Below are positions 55,448-63,461 of a stretch of 63,461 nucleotides of DNA, piece after piece. A program made the translations under genes and the position numbers. Position 1 is the stretch's first letter. The number at the start of each line of letters is the position of its first letter. The stretch comes from Gluconobacter thailandicus F149-1 = NBRC 100600 (GTDB lineage: Bacteria; Pseudomonadota; Alphaproteobacteria; Acetobacterales; Acetobacteraceae), in contig NZ_BANH01000050.1 of NCBI RefSeq assembly GCF_000964465.1, positions 1-63,461 on the forward strand, given 5' to 3'. The notes under the pieces were generated by a model. It was not told the origin of the DNA. It searched no databases and was given only the letters and a program-made list of their open reading frames with translations.

Positions 55448-56287
55448 TCAGATCCAGTAAGGGATACGGGCGCGCATCCGGCAGAACAGGGCTGCAGCCA
55501 GTCCCCATAATAGAGCACCCTGAACAATCGCTGCGATCCACAAAGAGGAACGCACATCATATCCCATCAGGGGACCACGCATGATTTCGAGGATGGGATA
55601 AAACGGATCCAGCAGCAGATACTGGCGGCCCACATAAATCAGATCCGGCTTCCAGATCACAGGCGTGACGAAGAAGAAGATCTGAAGGATGGAGGACATG
55701 ATTGGCGCAATGTCCCGAAAGCGGGCGCCCAGCATGCCAATCAGGAGAATGATTGCAAAACTGTCCAGAAACCAGATGGGCAGACTGACAAGCAGGCTCC
55801 AGCTCTGTTTGGGCCAGAGATGATAAACGCCGAAAACGACAGCAATCACTACGACGTTGTGCAGGAACGTCAGCACATTGCGGACAACGAGCCGGATAAC
55901 GGGAAGTGTCGCCGGGATACGTCTTGCATGGAAGAGAGACGTGCTTTGCGTAAAGACCGTCGCCGCATCGTTGATGACGCCGCTGATATATCCCCACAGA
56001 ACGATCGAAAGCGACAGAAACGGCAGGTAGTGCGGCAGATCCATGTGGAAAAGGTAGCCGTAAACCACCCCCATTGCCGCAACCATGATGGCCGTTGAAA
56101 GCGTCAGCCAGAATGGCCCAAGAATTGAACCGCGATACCGTAGCTTGATATCCAGCCAGCCCAGCGCAAGCGCCAGCGGCAGCAGACGCAGTCCAGCCTT
56201 CAGATCATCCAGAGCGGCCCGTACACGGCCGAATCCCCTCTGCGGTGCGAGATCAAGTATGGGAGTACGGGAGTTGCTGTCTTCCAT
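55448..56287 (-). CDS. ABC-2 type polysaccharide export permease
   Basis: This 279-residue membrane protein matches the KpsM/Wzm family: GWLDIKLRYRGSILGPFWLTL near residue 45, cited as LGWLDIKLRYRGSILGPFW, and six predicted helices ending in a short basic tail. The start MEDSNSRTPI at 56287 has GGGAGAGG upstream; the longer frame lacks such support. With the ATPase it would export capsule, O-antigen or exopolysaccharide. No glycosyltransferase or polymerase genes are in the window, so the sugar cannot be named. It is divergent from queE. Confidence 0.9.
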   Translation of the reverse strand: MEDSNSRTPILDLAPQRGFGRVRAALDDLKAGLRLLPLALALGWLDIKLRYRGSILGPFWLTLSTAIMVAAMGVVYGYLFHMDLPHYLPFLSLSIVLWGYISGVINDAATVFTQSTSLFHARRIPATLPVIRLVVRNVLTFLHNVVVIAVVFGVYHLWPKQSWSLLVSLPIWFLDSFAIILLIGMLGARFRDIAPIMSSILQIFFFVTPVIWKPDLIYVGRQYLLLDPFYPILEIMRGPLMGYDVRSSLWIAAIVQGALLWGLAAALFCRMRARIPYWI

Positions 56288-56409
56288 GAGCCTCTCCCTA
56301 CCATGAAAGACGTTTCTGCCCACCCCTGTGACCTGAGGAAACATATACCTGCGAATAAAAGAATGTTTTCCCTTGCATCCGGCGCGATCCTCGCCGACAT
56401 GCTGCGGTC

Positions 56410-57051
56410 ATGTCTTATGCTGTGAAGGAAATGTTCGTAACCCTCCAGGGAGAGGGTGCGCAGACGGGTCGTGCGTCCGTGTTCTGCCGGTTTGCCGGGT
56501 GCAATCTGTGGTCAGGCCGTGAGCAGGATCGTGAAACGGCGGCATGCCGCTTCTGCGATACGGACTTTATTGGAGTGGATGGTGAAGGCGGTGGCCGCTT
56601 CAAAACCGCTTCCGAACTGGCCGAAACCATCGAACAGTGCTGGAAAAATGCTGCGGACGAAAGTGGCCGACGTTACGTCGTCTTCACGGGTGGCGAACCT
56701 CTCCTGCAACTGGATGCGGAACTGATTGCCGCTGTCAAAGCCAATGGGTTCGAAATTGCCGTCGAAACGAACGGTACAATTACTGCACCCGCGGGGATCG
56801 ACTGGGTCTGTGTCAGTCCCAAGCCGGGCGGCCCTCTCGTCCAGACCAGCGGCGCGGAACTGAAACTCGTTTATCCACAGACAGAGCTTCCGCCTGAAAT
56901 GTTCGATGGCCTGTCGTTCCAGCATTTCTGGCTTCAGCCCATGGATGGGCTCGCACGGCTGGAAAACACACAGGCTGCGGTGGCGTACTGCCTCGCGCAT
57001 CCACGCTGGCGCCTGTCCCTGCAAACCCACAAACTGATCGGAATCCCATGA
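56410..57051 (+). CDS. queE: 7-carboxy-7-deazaguanine synthase QueE
   Basis: QueE is a radical SAM enzyme converting 6-carboxytetrahydropterin to 7-carboxy-7-deazaguanine in the queuosine pathway. This 213-residue protein opens [20 protein letters not shown], and the Cys ligands are in [11 protein letters not shown] and [10 protein letters not shown] (CxnCxxC type with a long insertion as in this subfamily). [11 protein letters not shown] is the GGE motif, and VETNGT follows. It begins the queE-queC-queD operon, with four-base overlaps between genes. The 122 bases upstream hold the divergent promoters. Confidence 0.94.
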   Translation: MSYAVKEMFVTLQGEGAQTGRASVFCRFAGCNLWSGREQDRETAACRFCDTDFIGVDGEGGGRFKTASELAETIEQCWKNAADESGRRYVVFTGGEPLLQLDAELIAAVKANGFEIAVETNGTITAPAGIDWVCVSPKPGGPLVQTSGAELKLVYPQTELPPEMFDGLSFQHFWLQPMDGLARLENTQAAVAYCLAHPRWRLSLQTHKLIGIP

Positions 57052-57749
57052 GCAACGCCGCACTCGTCCTGTTTTCCGGCGGTCAGGATTCTGCAACGTG
57101 CCTGGCCTGGGCGCTGTCCCGCTTCGACCGCGTCGAAACCGTCGGCTATGCTTATGGCCAGCGTCACCTCGTAGAGCTCGAATGCCGGGATACGCTCCGG
57201 ACCCGGATGGCCGAACACTCCCCGGAATGGAAAGCACGACTTGGCGAAGATCACACGATTGATCTCGCCTCCCTCGGCGCTTTGTCCGAAACGGCCCTGA
57301 CACGCGAAGCCGAGATCGGTTTCAATGAAAGCGGCCTGCCCAATACATTTGTACCAGGCCGCAACCTGATTTTTTTGACCTTTGCAGCTGCCCTCGCCTA
57401 TCGCCGAAACGTCAAGCACATCGTCACCGGTGTGTGTGAGACCGACTATTCAGGCTATCCGGACTGCCGTGACGATACAATCAAGGCCCTTCAGGTCGCG
57501 CTCAATCTCGGTATGGACCAGCGCTTCGTATTGCATACACCGCTGATGTGGATCGACAAGGCACAGACCTGGGATCTGACAGAAGAACTTGGCGGCAAGA
57601 CGCTCGTTGATCTGATTAACCATGAAAGCCATTCGTGCTACATGGGAGACCGGACCCATCATCACGCATGGGGCTATGGCTGCGGCACGTGCCCGGCCTG
57701 TGAACTTCGCGCGGATGGCTGGCGTCGATACTGCGAGAGCCAGGTATGA
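57048..57749 (+). CDS. queC: 7-cyano-7-deazaguanine synthase QueC
   Basis: QueC makes preQ0 from 7-carboxy-7-deazaguanine, ATP and ammonia. This 233-residue protein has the ATP pyrophosphatase loop [34 protein letters not shown], and ends with the zinc-binding Cys set [18 protein letters not shown] (here cited as [14 protein letters not shown]; the full spacing is C-x-x-C-x-x-C with one earlier Cys). It overlaps queE and queD by four bases each. Confidence 0.95.
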   Translation: MSNAALVLFSGGQDSATCLAWALSRFDRVETVGYAYGQRHLVELECRDTLRTRMAEHSPEWKARLGEDHTIDLASLGALSETALTREAEIGFNESGLPNTFVPGRNLIFLTFAAALAYRRNVKHIVTGVCETDYSGYPDCRDDTIKALQVALNLGMDQRFVLHTPLMWIDKAQTWDLTEELGGKTLVDLINHESHSCYMGDRTHHHAWGYGCGTCPACELRADGWRRYCESQV

Positions 57750-58279
57750 CGGCCGAACTCGTTTTTACCCGCCGTTTCTGCATGGGTCACCGGCTGATTA
57801 CCGGAAGCAGCGAGAAATGTGCCATTCCACATGGTCACAATGAATATGTGAAGGTAACGCTCAGGCCCGTAGAAGAGATACGCCTGGACGGTCATCAGAA
57901 CATGATCCTGCCGTTTGCAGAGGCCAAGACGCGCTGGCATGACTTTGTGGACAACAGCCTCGATCATGCTCTTCAGCTTTCGGAGCATGACCCGCTTCTG
58001 GCATGGTTTCGCGCTCATGAACCTGAGCGCGCACGTAGGATCGTCGTTACGCCCGGCGACCCGACAACCGAAGTTATGGCCGCTCTCCTGCTCGCCAAAC
58101 TGACGGCTATTCTGGCTGATCAGGGCTCCAGCCTACGCGTTTACGCTCTGGAACTGGAAGAAACCCCCACCAACACCGTGCGCCTGACGGGTGATCCGGC
58201 CTTCTATCTGCCACAAGTCAGCCGAGCTCCACAGGAGTGCTGGTGGAACCGGGCTGATATGAGTATTTCAGACGTCTGA
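57746..58279 (+). CDS. queD: 6-carboxytetrahydropterin synthase QueD
   Basis: QueD converts dihydroneopterin triphosphate to 6-carboxy-tetrahydropterin, the first committed step to preQ0. This 177-residue protein belongs to the 6-pyruvoyl-tetrahydropterin synthase family. The catalytic Cys and zinc His are in [22 protein letters not shown] and later DNSLDHAL; the Glu is in [11 protein letters not shown]. It is the last gene of queECD and converges on folE, with six bases between stops. FolE supplies its substrate. Confidence 0.92.
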   Translation: MTAELVFTRRFCMGHRLITGSSEKCAIPHGHNEYVKVTLRPVEEIRLDGHQNMILPFAEAKTRWHDFVDNSLDHALQLSEHDPLLAWFRAHEPERARRIVVTPGDPTTEVMAALLLAKLTAILADQGSSLRVYALELEETPTNTVRLTGDPAFYLPQVSRAPQECWWNRADMSISDV

Positions 58280-58285
58280 CGATTG

Positions 58286-58924
58286 TCAGCCGCGGAGGAG
58301 CGACAGGATCTCCATCCGCGCGGCGTGGTCGTGCTTCCATGTTCCCCGAGCTACGGTTGTCACGGTCGTCGAACCGGGGGAACGAACGCCGCGCATACTC
58401 ATGCACATATGCTCGGCCTCGATTACGACCAGAACGGCTTCCGGTGCCAGAACATCTTCCATGGCCTGTGCCACCTGATCGGTCATGCGCTCCTGAAGCT
58501 GCGGACGACGGGCAAAACCTTCCACAACACGTGCCAGCTTGCTCAGCCCTGTCAGACGACCACCCGCTGGCAGATAGGCTACATGCGCCTTGCCATGTAC
58601 CGGAAGCAAATGGTGTTCGCACATGGAATGAAAGCGGATATCTTTCACAATCACAGCGCCATGATGCTGATCGGCGGAAAACTGCGTTTTCAGATGCTCA
58701 CGTGGGTCTTCATACAGGCCGCCGAAAACTTCCAGATACATCTTGGCCACACGTTGCGGCGTATCCTGCAATCCTTCGCGCTCGGGGTTTTCTCCCACGG
58801 CCTCCAGAATAGTCCGAATAGCACTGGCAAGCCGCTCTTCCGCATCTACAGGCCGTGACAGAGCACCTAGCGGTCGCTGATCGTCCTTGCAGGCAGTCAT
58901 GGCAGTGGCGTTCAGATCTGTCAT
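58286..58924 (-). CDS. folE: GTP cyclohydrolase I FolE
   Basis: FolE turns GTP into dihydroneopterin triphosphate, the shared precursor of folate and queuosine. This 212-residue protein has [17 protein letters not shown], zinc and catalytic residues in [20 protein letters not shown] and the later [19 protein letters not shown], quoted in part as [12 protein letters not shown]. All key Cys and His are present. It is the last gene of the folP-folBK-folE unit, starting eight bases after folBK. It is convergent with queD. Confidence 0.96.
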   Translation of the reverse strand: MTDLNATAMTACKDDQRPLGALSRPVDAEERLASAIRTILEAVGENPEREGLQDTPQRVAKMYLEVFGGLYEDPREHLKTQFSADQHHGAVIVKDIRFHSMCEHHLLPVHGKAHVAYLPAGGRLTGLSKLARVVEGFARRPQLQERMTDQVAQAMEDVLAPEAVLVVIEAEHMCMSMRGVRSPGSTTVTTVARGTWKHDHAARMEILSLLRG

Positions 58925-58932
58925 GGCGGGTT

Positions 58933-59820
58933 TCAGGCTCCTTCGTTCCCCGACGCGGCTTGACCCGGACCACGCCGGATCACATCTCCGCGGATGCGAG
59001 GCAGGACTGCTAGCGCGTCCGCCACCCGGCGTCCACCAATCAGCCGCTCCGGCGCGATTTCTGCCAGCGGCTCCAGCACGAAAGCCCGCTCAAAAAGGTG
59101 CCGGTGAGGCACCGTCAGGACACGGTCGGACAAGCTGCGATCGTCATAATACAGCAGGTCAATATCCACTGCCCGTGCCCCCCATCGCAGTCCCGGAATG
59201 CGGCCCAGCTCTCCCTCAAGCGCCTTGCAGAGCCTGAGCAGGGCATGAGGGGCCAGCGTCGTGCGGCCCACAGCACAGAGATTGACGAAAGCCGGCTGAT
59301 CGATCCCACCCCATGGCGCGCTGTCATAGAGGGAAGATACATCCGTGATCTCCAACCCCTCTTCCATGGACAAGCGATCCAGCGCTGCATTCAGGGTAAC
59401 TTCGCGCTCTCCAAGATTGGCGCCCAGAGAGAACGCCACATCATGAATACTGTGACGCGTCACAATCGTCGCTGTTTCGGATACCGGATACGGCACTGGA
59501 GCAGAGGGCTTGTGGACAGTCACAAGCACAACCTCAACCCGGTCCAGACGAGCCAGAATTTCGTCAGCAATCCGTCCAGCCAGCGCCTCGATAAGGCCCA
59601 TCGGCTTTCCAGTGACAATTTCCGCAGCAATATCGCAGAGTGTCCCGTAACAGACGGCCTGAAGGTAGTCGTCACCCTCAATTGCACCTGACAGGTCGGC
59701 CCGGATCTCAATATCAATGATGAACCGCTGCCCAACACGGTTCTCTTCCGGCAGAACCCCATGATAGCCAAACAGACACAGGTCTCGCACGAAAACAGAG
59801 GTCAGAGGAGCCGAAATCAT
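58933..59820 (-). CDS. folBK: Fused dihydroneopterin aldolase-HPPK (FolB-FolK)
   Basis: One 295-residue chain holds two successive folate enzymes. Residues 1-120 are FolB ([18 protein letters not shown]; the Glu and Lys region [11 protein letters not shown]). About 126-285 are FolK, 6-hydroxymethyl-7,8-dihydropterin pyrophosphokinase ([53 protein letters not shown]). The start overlaps the folP stop as ATGA; a start seven codons earlier is unlikely. The fusion couples production and pyrophosphorylation of the pterin. In related alphaproteobacteria the two are often separate genes. Confidence 0.93.
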   Translation of the reverse strand: MISAPLTSVFVRDLCLFGYHGVLPEENRVGQRFIIDIEIRADLSGAIEGDDYLQAVCYGTLCDIAAEIVTGKPMGLIEALAGRIADEILARLDRVEVVLVTVHKPSAPVPYPVSETATIVTRHSIHDVAFSLGANLGEREVTLNAALDRLSMEEGLEITDVSSLYDSAPWGGIDQPAFVNLCAVGRTTLAPHALLRLCKALEGELGRIPGLRWGARAVDIDLLYYDDRSLSDRVLTVPHRHLFERAFVLEPLAEIAPERLIGGRRVADALAVLPRIRGDVIRRGPGQAASGNEGA

Positions 59821-60662
59821 GCGTTCTCCTTGAGAAGGCATCGAATGGAGAGAGCGTCAGCGTGTTCACGAATGTCATGAACACGCAGAATATCGGCCCC
59901 CAGATCTGCTCCCACAAGATTAGCCGCTAATGTTCCCGCCAGACGGTCTTCTATCGGTCGGCCCAACAAATATCCAAACATGGATTTCCGGGAAAGCCCG
60001 AGCAGAATCGGACGCCCATACTCCCGTTTCAACGTCCCGAGGGCTGCGATCGCCTGAACATTCTGGTCCTGGGTTTTTCCAAACCCGACGCCGGGATCCA
60101 GAATAAGGCGATTTCTGTCGATGCCCGCTTTTTCGGCAAGCTCCAAGGAATGATCGAAAAAGCGCCGCCAGTCTGCCAGCAGGTCCAGTTGATCATCCAC
60201 CTCATGCCGGTTGTGCATCACCACCGCCCAGGCTCCGCTATCCGCAATAACAGACGGCATTTCCGGATCCGCATGGAAGCCCCAGACATCATTGATAAGC
60301 CGCACACCACTCTGCAAAGCCTTGCGCGCAACTACGGCTTTCGTTGTATCGACAGAGAGGGCCACCCCTTCTGGAGCCAGCCTGTTAATAACGGGTTCGA
60401 GCCGGGCCCATTCTTCATCTGCCGGAACAAGCCTGAACCCCGGCCTGGTCGATTCTGCGCCGATATCTAAAATATCCGCCCCGTCCGTCAGCATTTCCCT
60501 GGCATGGGCTATGGCTGTCTCGGGTGACTGAAAACGCCCTCCATCAGAAAATGAATCCGGAGTGACATTCAGAATACCCATCAGGACAGGACGTCCCGCC
60601 GCATGAGGCTTCGACAGCCAGGAAGCACCGCCGTCAGGCGCAGACAGAAAAAACTGTTTCAT
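59817..60662 (-). CDS. folP: Dihydropteroate synthase FolP
   Basis: FolP joins the pterin pyrophosphate with p-aminobenzoate and is the target of sulfonamides. This 281-residue TIM barrel has GILNVTPDSFSDGGRF, DIGAESTRPGF, LINDVWGF, VVMHNR, LILDPGVGFGKT and the late VLRVHDI-type ILRVHDIREH. All substrate loops are intact. It leads the folP-folBK-folE unit, and starts 45 bases after the stop of the EAL gene upstream on the same strand, so read-through from that gene is possible. Confidence 0.95.
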   Translation of the reverse strand: MKQFFLSAPDGGASWLSKPHAAGRPVLMGILNVTPDSFSDGGRFQSPETAIAHAREMLTDGADILDIGAESTRPGFRLVPADEEWARLEPVINRLAPEGVALSVDTTKAVVARKALQSGVRLINDVWGFHADPEMPSVIADSGAWAVVMHNRHEVDDQLDLLADWRRFFDHSLELAEKAGIDRNRLILDPGVGFGKTQDQNVQAIAALGTLKREYGRPILLGLSRKSMFGYLLGRPIEDRLAGTLAANLVGADLGADILRVHDIREHADALSIRCLLKENA

Positions 60663-60706
60663 CGTACCTTACATGAGACGCATGACGGCCTTGCGGATCA
60701 GACCAT

Positions 60707-63433
60707 TCAAACCTGCGCAAAAGAGGACAGTGGCAGAGGATCCCAGACAAGATCTTCCGCGGGGCAAGGACGACCGAGAAAATAACCTTGCACTTCCGTA
60801 CACCCCTGGGTCCGGAGAAATCGGTAATGTTCCAGGGACGATACCCCTTCTGCGGTCACGGCGATACCCAGATCGACCGCTAGTTCGATAGCGTTCCGCA
60901 CAATGGCCGCGCTTCGGGAATCCTGAAACAGATCCTGCACGAAAATGGTATCGAGCTTGATTTTGGAGAACGGGAACAGGCGCAGATAACTCAATGTTGA
61001 AAAACCCGTGCCGAAATCATCCAGCACCAGTCTGACACCCTGCCGGTCCAGCAACTGGAACGCATGACAGACACTCGGGTCCCGTTGCAATCCCAGGGTT
61101 TCAGTCACCTCGATCTGCAAGCGCCGTGGATCCAGTCCAGCACGGGACAATGTGGCCAGGATCCGTTCCGCAACCTGAGGCTGAGAGAACTGGGACGCCA
61201 TCATATTGACCGCCACCCAGAGATGGGAGGGCCATTTCACCGCAGCCTCACAGGCAGTTTCAAGAACCCAGAAGTCAAACTCACTTCCACGTCCAGAAAC
61301 CTCAATCAGACCGATGACCCGTTCAATTGAAAGCGGTCCATGTCGGGAGCCATTCCAGCGCGACAGCGCCTCAAACCCGTTGATTGCTCCCGTCTGCGCG
61401 TCAACAATCGGCTGGTAAACGAGAGAAAAAGCCCGTTCCTGAACAGCCTGCCTCACATCCTGAAGCAGATACTGCTGGCGCTCTTCATCTTCCAGTGTAA
61501 GGCGCTCATAGAAAGAATATCGCTCCTGAGTTTTTCCTCTTGCATCATGCAGGGCCATGTCGGCCGCTTCCAGGAGGATTTCGAGAGTTTGTCCTTTGCC
61601 AGACACCGGGGCAATTCCGGCGGACACTCTGGCGGAAAGAACCGCGCCGTCGCTTAGAACCATCGGTTTCTCAAGCAATGCCATCAATTCAAGAGCCAGA
61701 GATTTTGCGTCTTCCAGATCTGAAGAAAGAGGATTTTGTACGATCGGGAAAAACGCAAATTCCGCCTTGCCGTAACGCCCCGCCACACCTGGCTTGTCCT
61801 TGGCGAACCGTCGGAGGCGATTTCCCGTTTCTGAAAGCAGTTCATTCCGGGAGGTCTCGTCCTGCGTCTCCACACCATCACGAAAAAAATTATCCAGTGA
61901 CAGAAACAGGAGTGCGCCGAAACGAAATAGCGCAATTTTTTCAAGCAGTGCACTTTGCAACTGCTCACAGAAAGCAAGACGGTTCAAAAGCCCTGTCAGT
62001 TCATCATGTCGGATACGTTCGGCATAAAGAGATCTCGCATTCCGCTGCCTGGTTACATTCGCACCGATCCCACGATAACCATGCAGAACCCCGTGCCTGA
62101 AAACAGGGCGCCCTGTCATAAGCCACCAAATGGTATTCTCACCGACTGTGACAGGGATACACAGGTCCCTGAACGCCAGCCTGTTGGCAAGACAGTGGGC
62201 TAAATGTGCTGACGCAGACATGGGCTGCCCGTCAATCAAGGGAAGGGGGCACCCCGGCTGAATGACAGGTAACGCCAGAAGATCAACAAGCCGCATACCG
62301 GCCATCTCTTCAGAAGATCGTTTCAGAAGGGTGCAAAATTCGTCGGAGGGCGTCTGTATGCAACCATTTGCATCGATTTCCCAGATCCAGTCACCAATAT
62401 GGCTGTCAGATCCGCGGGCCATCATGCTCATGATCTCATTTCGCTCCCGCTGTTCAAGACGGTCCTGCAAAAGCCGCTGCAACAGATAGCGAGCCAGCCG
62501 GCTGACGCCGATTACGAAAAGGCCGCAGACTGTCGTTTCCAGAAAGAGCGAAAGAATAAGGAATGCCAGCGCACCGCAGAAATGTTGCGCCATCACCAGA
62601 CATGCTGCGGCCACGACAGGAAGCACCAGAGCCTCAACAGCTCCACTGACAACCGAACACAACAGAAGGGGCGCAAAAAGCCCCATGCAGACTATCACTG
62701 CAACAATATGCGCCTTCTCACTCGGCATATGGAAGACGCAGATCAGAAACCAGCCCCAGACCACACCCAGCGCGCCATTCAACAGTCTGAGCGATCGGGC
62801 TATCTGACTGTATGTCCAGGCGTATCCGAGATTTTTAGCAGGCGAAGCCTCCCTTCCGGCAAACCAGCTTCTGATCGGACATTCACAAAAACTGCTGAGG
62901 AAAGGCCATTTCGAAATGGTCCATAAACCCACAAGGCTCTCCACACATGCCACAAGCATGAGTGCGGCCCAGTAATCTATTGACCAGAGACAGACCGCAA
63001 CAACAGGCGCACTGAGTAGTTGAGCAAAAAGAAAGAACGGGAGAAAAAGAGCCAGAACCCGCAGACGTGAATAGTCAAATGCAGATTGCAAATGCGTCGG
63101 TACGCGGGAATGACCCAGATGAAGGGACTGAGCCAGAATTCGGCCTGAACGAAACGTCAGAAAGCGAAGCAGACGCCTTGGGGAAAAGAAACGCACAAAA
63201 CGAAAGACGCCCCCTTCCGTATTGGAAAATGGCTGTTTTTCCTGAAAATTTCCAGGACTGAAGGAGTGATCCGATGCGAAGTCGCTCCTTACTTCGCGTG
63301 GTTTTCTGTCTGCCATCGGGGCCGTACCAGGGGAGCGTTTTGTTTCGACTGCCCACTTGAACAGCTGCCTGACGCAGCAATCCAAGGTGGGAAACAGAAG
63401 ATTACACAGATTATGTTTAGGCTCAGGACTCAT
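60707..63433 (-). CDS. EAL-domain cyclic-di-GMP phosphodiesterase with degenerate GGDEF
   Basis: This protein (908 residues from the first ATG) has about 110 mostly basic residues, then six or more membrane helices (about 125-340), a PAS-like segment (about 360-480), a GGDEF domain and an EAL domain. The GGDEF motif is degenerate (YGKAEF), so cyclase activity is unlikely. The EAL domain keeps NGFEALSRW, VNMMASQF, EVTE, LVLDDFGTGFS, KIKLD, AEGV and QGYFLG, so hydrolysis is likely. The ATG at 63433 lies inside the inverted repeat and has no ribosome site; an ATG at 63313 (MADRKPREV) is the alternative start. Confidence 0.88.
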   Translation of the reverse strand: MSPEPKHNLCNLLFPTLDCCVRQLFKWAVETKRSPGTAPMADRKPREVRSDFASDHSFSPGNFQEKQPFSNTEGGVFRFVRFFSPRRLLRFLTFRSGRILAQSLHLGHSRVPTHLQSAFDYSRLRVLALFLPFFLFAQLLSAPVVAVCLWSIDYWAALMLVACVESLVGLWTISKWPFLSSFCECPIRSWFAGREASPAKNLGYAWTYSQIARSLRLLNGALGVVWGWFLICVFHMPSEKAHIVAVIVCMGLFAPLLLCSVVSGAVEALVLPVVAAACLVMAQHFCGALAFLILSLFLETTVCGLFVIGVSRLARYLLQRLLQDRLEQRERNEIMSMMARGSDSHIGDWIWEIDANGCIQTPSDEFCTLLKRSSEEMAGMRLVDLLALPVIQPGCPLPLIDGQPMSASAHLAHCLANRLAFRDLCIPVTVGENTIWWLMTGRPVFRHGVLHGYRGIGANVTRQRNARSLYAERIRHDELTGLLNRLAFCEQLQSALLEKIALFRFGALLFLSLDNFFRDGVETQDETSRNELLSETGNRLRRFAKDKPGVAGRYGKAEFAFFPIVQNPLSSDLEDAKSLALELMALLEKPMVLSDGAVLSARVSAGIAPVSGKGQTLEILLEAADMALHDARGKTQERYSFYERLTLEDEERQQYLLQDVRQAVQERAFSLVYQPIVDAQTGAINGFEALSRWNGSRHGPLSIERVIGLIEVSGRGSEFDFWVLETACEAAVKWPSHLWVAVNMMASQFSQPQVAERILATLSRAGLDPRRLQIEVTETLGLQRDPSVCHAFQLLDRQGVRLVLDDFGTGFSTLSYLRLFPFSKIKLDTIFVQDLFQDSRSAAIVRNAIELAVDLGIAVTAEGVSSLEHYRFLRTQGCTEVQGYFLGRPCPAEDLVWDPLPLSSFAQV

Positions 63434-63461
63434 AGCCAGAACATGATGGTTGCGGCGAGGC
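63418..63461 (-). repeat. Right copy of 44-bp inverted repeat
   Basis: Read on the minus strand, the last 44 bases match positions 1-44 at 42 positions. They contain the ATG at 63433 that opens the EAL protein and, six codons earlier in another frame, an ATG that makes a four-residue frame ending in the same TGA overlap. Similarity ends at 63418 towards the inside. The outer end lies at the window edge. Confidence 0.9.

Noticed and set aside
60390-60410. A cgggttcgagcc string resembling a tRNA T-arm
   Set aside because: It lies within folP in the correct reading frame and no other tRNA arms can be folded around it.

Overview
The window reads as chromosomal DNA of an alphaproteobacterium, most likely an acetic acid bacterium (Acetobacteraceae; Gluconobacter or a close relative). 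The signs are a moderately high G+C housekeeping background, a DUF1489 protein, a Hint-domain surface-type protein, a polyol-type MFS permease, a che operon in the alphaproteobacterial order, and the rimP-nusA-ylxR-infB-rbfA cluster. The genus is an inference from content, not a database match. I see no transposase, integrase, phage structural gene or CRISPR array.

Layout. 1-396: one copy of a 44-bp inverted repeat, then a non-coding stretch with hairpins. 397-2489: an OmpR-type response regulator and its histidine kinase. 2547-7923: rsmB (minus), then yggS, kup and hemW (plus). 7959-10964: a secreted nucleoside-hydrolase-like protein, a DUF1489 protein, a secreted two-module VOC protein and a Gly-rich lipoprotein. 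10988-14408 (minus): an FUSC transporter and a nitronate-monooxygenase-like enzyme. 14473-24197 (minus): the translation and transcription supercluster rimP-nusA-ylxR/L7Ae-infB-rbfA, a terminator, then truB-rpsO-pnp. 24398-27203 (plus): three coupled genes of unknown role around a membrane-anchored Clp-type AAA+ ATPase. 27271-29585 (minus): a polar amino-acid ABC transporter whose binding protein and permease are fused. 29796-31087: ccmAB. 31320-36407: a Hint-domain protein and a tricorn-like S41 peptidase. 36451-37684: a divergent cytochrome b561 and a YqaA/DedA membrane protein. 37945-39524: a small protein coupled to a polyol-type MFS permease. 39624-45687: a lytic transglycosylase and a uracil-DNA glycosylase (minus), then a TPR protein, ispE and a small unknown gene (plus). 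45695-52897 (minus): a nine-gene chemotaxis operon. 53015-56287: a retropepsin-like lipoprotein, tRNA-Asp, a Ser/Thr-rich small protein and a polysaccharide-export ABC pair. 56410-60662: queECD facing folP-folBK-folE. 60707-63433: an EAL/degenerate-GGDEF membrane protein whose start codon lies in the second copy of the repeat.

How the genes work together. FolE makes dihydroneopterin triphosphate for both the folate genes beside it and the convergent preQ0 genes. The nusA cluster joins ribosome maturation (RimP, RbfA), transcription elongation (NusA), initiation (IF2), tRNA modification (TruB), S15 and RNA decay (PNPase), and carries several visible RNA control elements. The che operon is complete (receptor, STAS, CheY, CheA, CheW, CheR, CheB, second CheY). 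It ends in a small protein with a CheZ/CheT-like DxxxQ motif, and its cheR-cheW-cheA core is far more AT-rich than its flanks.

The most striking large-scale structure is the 44-bp inverted repeat (42/44 identical) that bounds the whole 63-kb window. The best candidates for undescribed biology are that repeat pair, the membrane Clp-type three-gene unit, the CheT-like gene, the small protein coupled to the polyol permease, and the terminator in the rimP leader.
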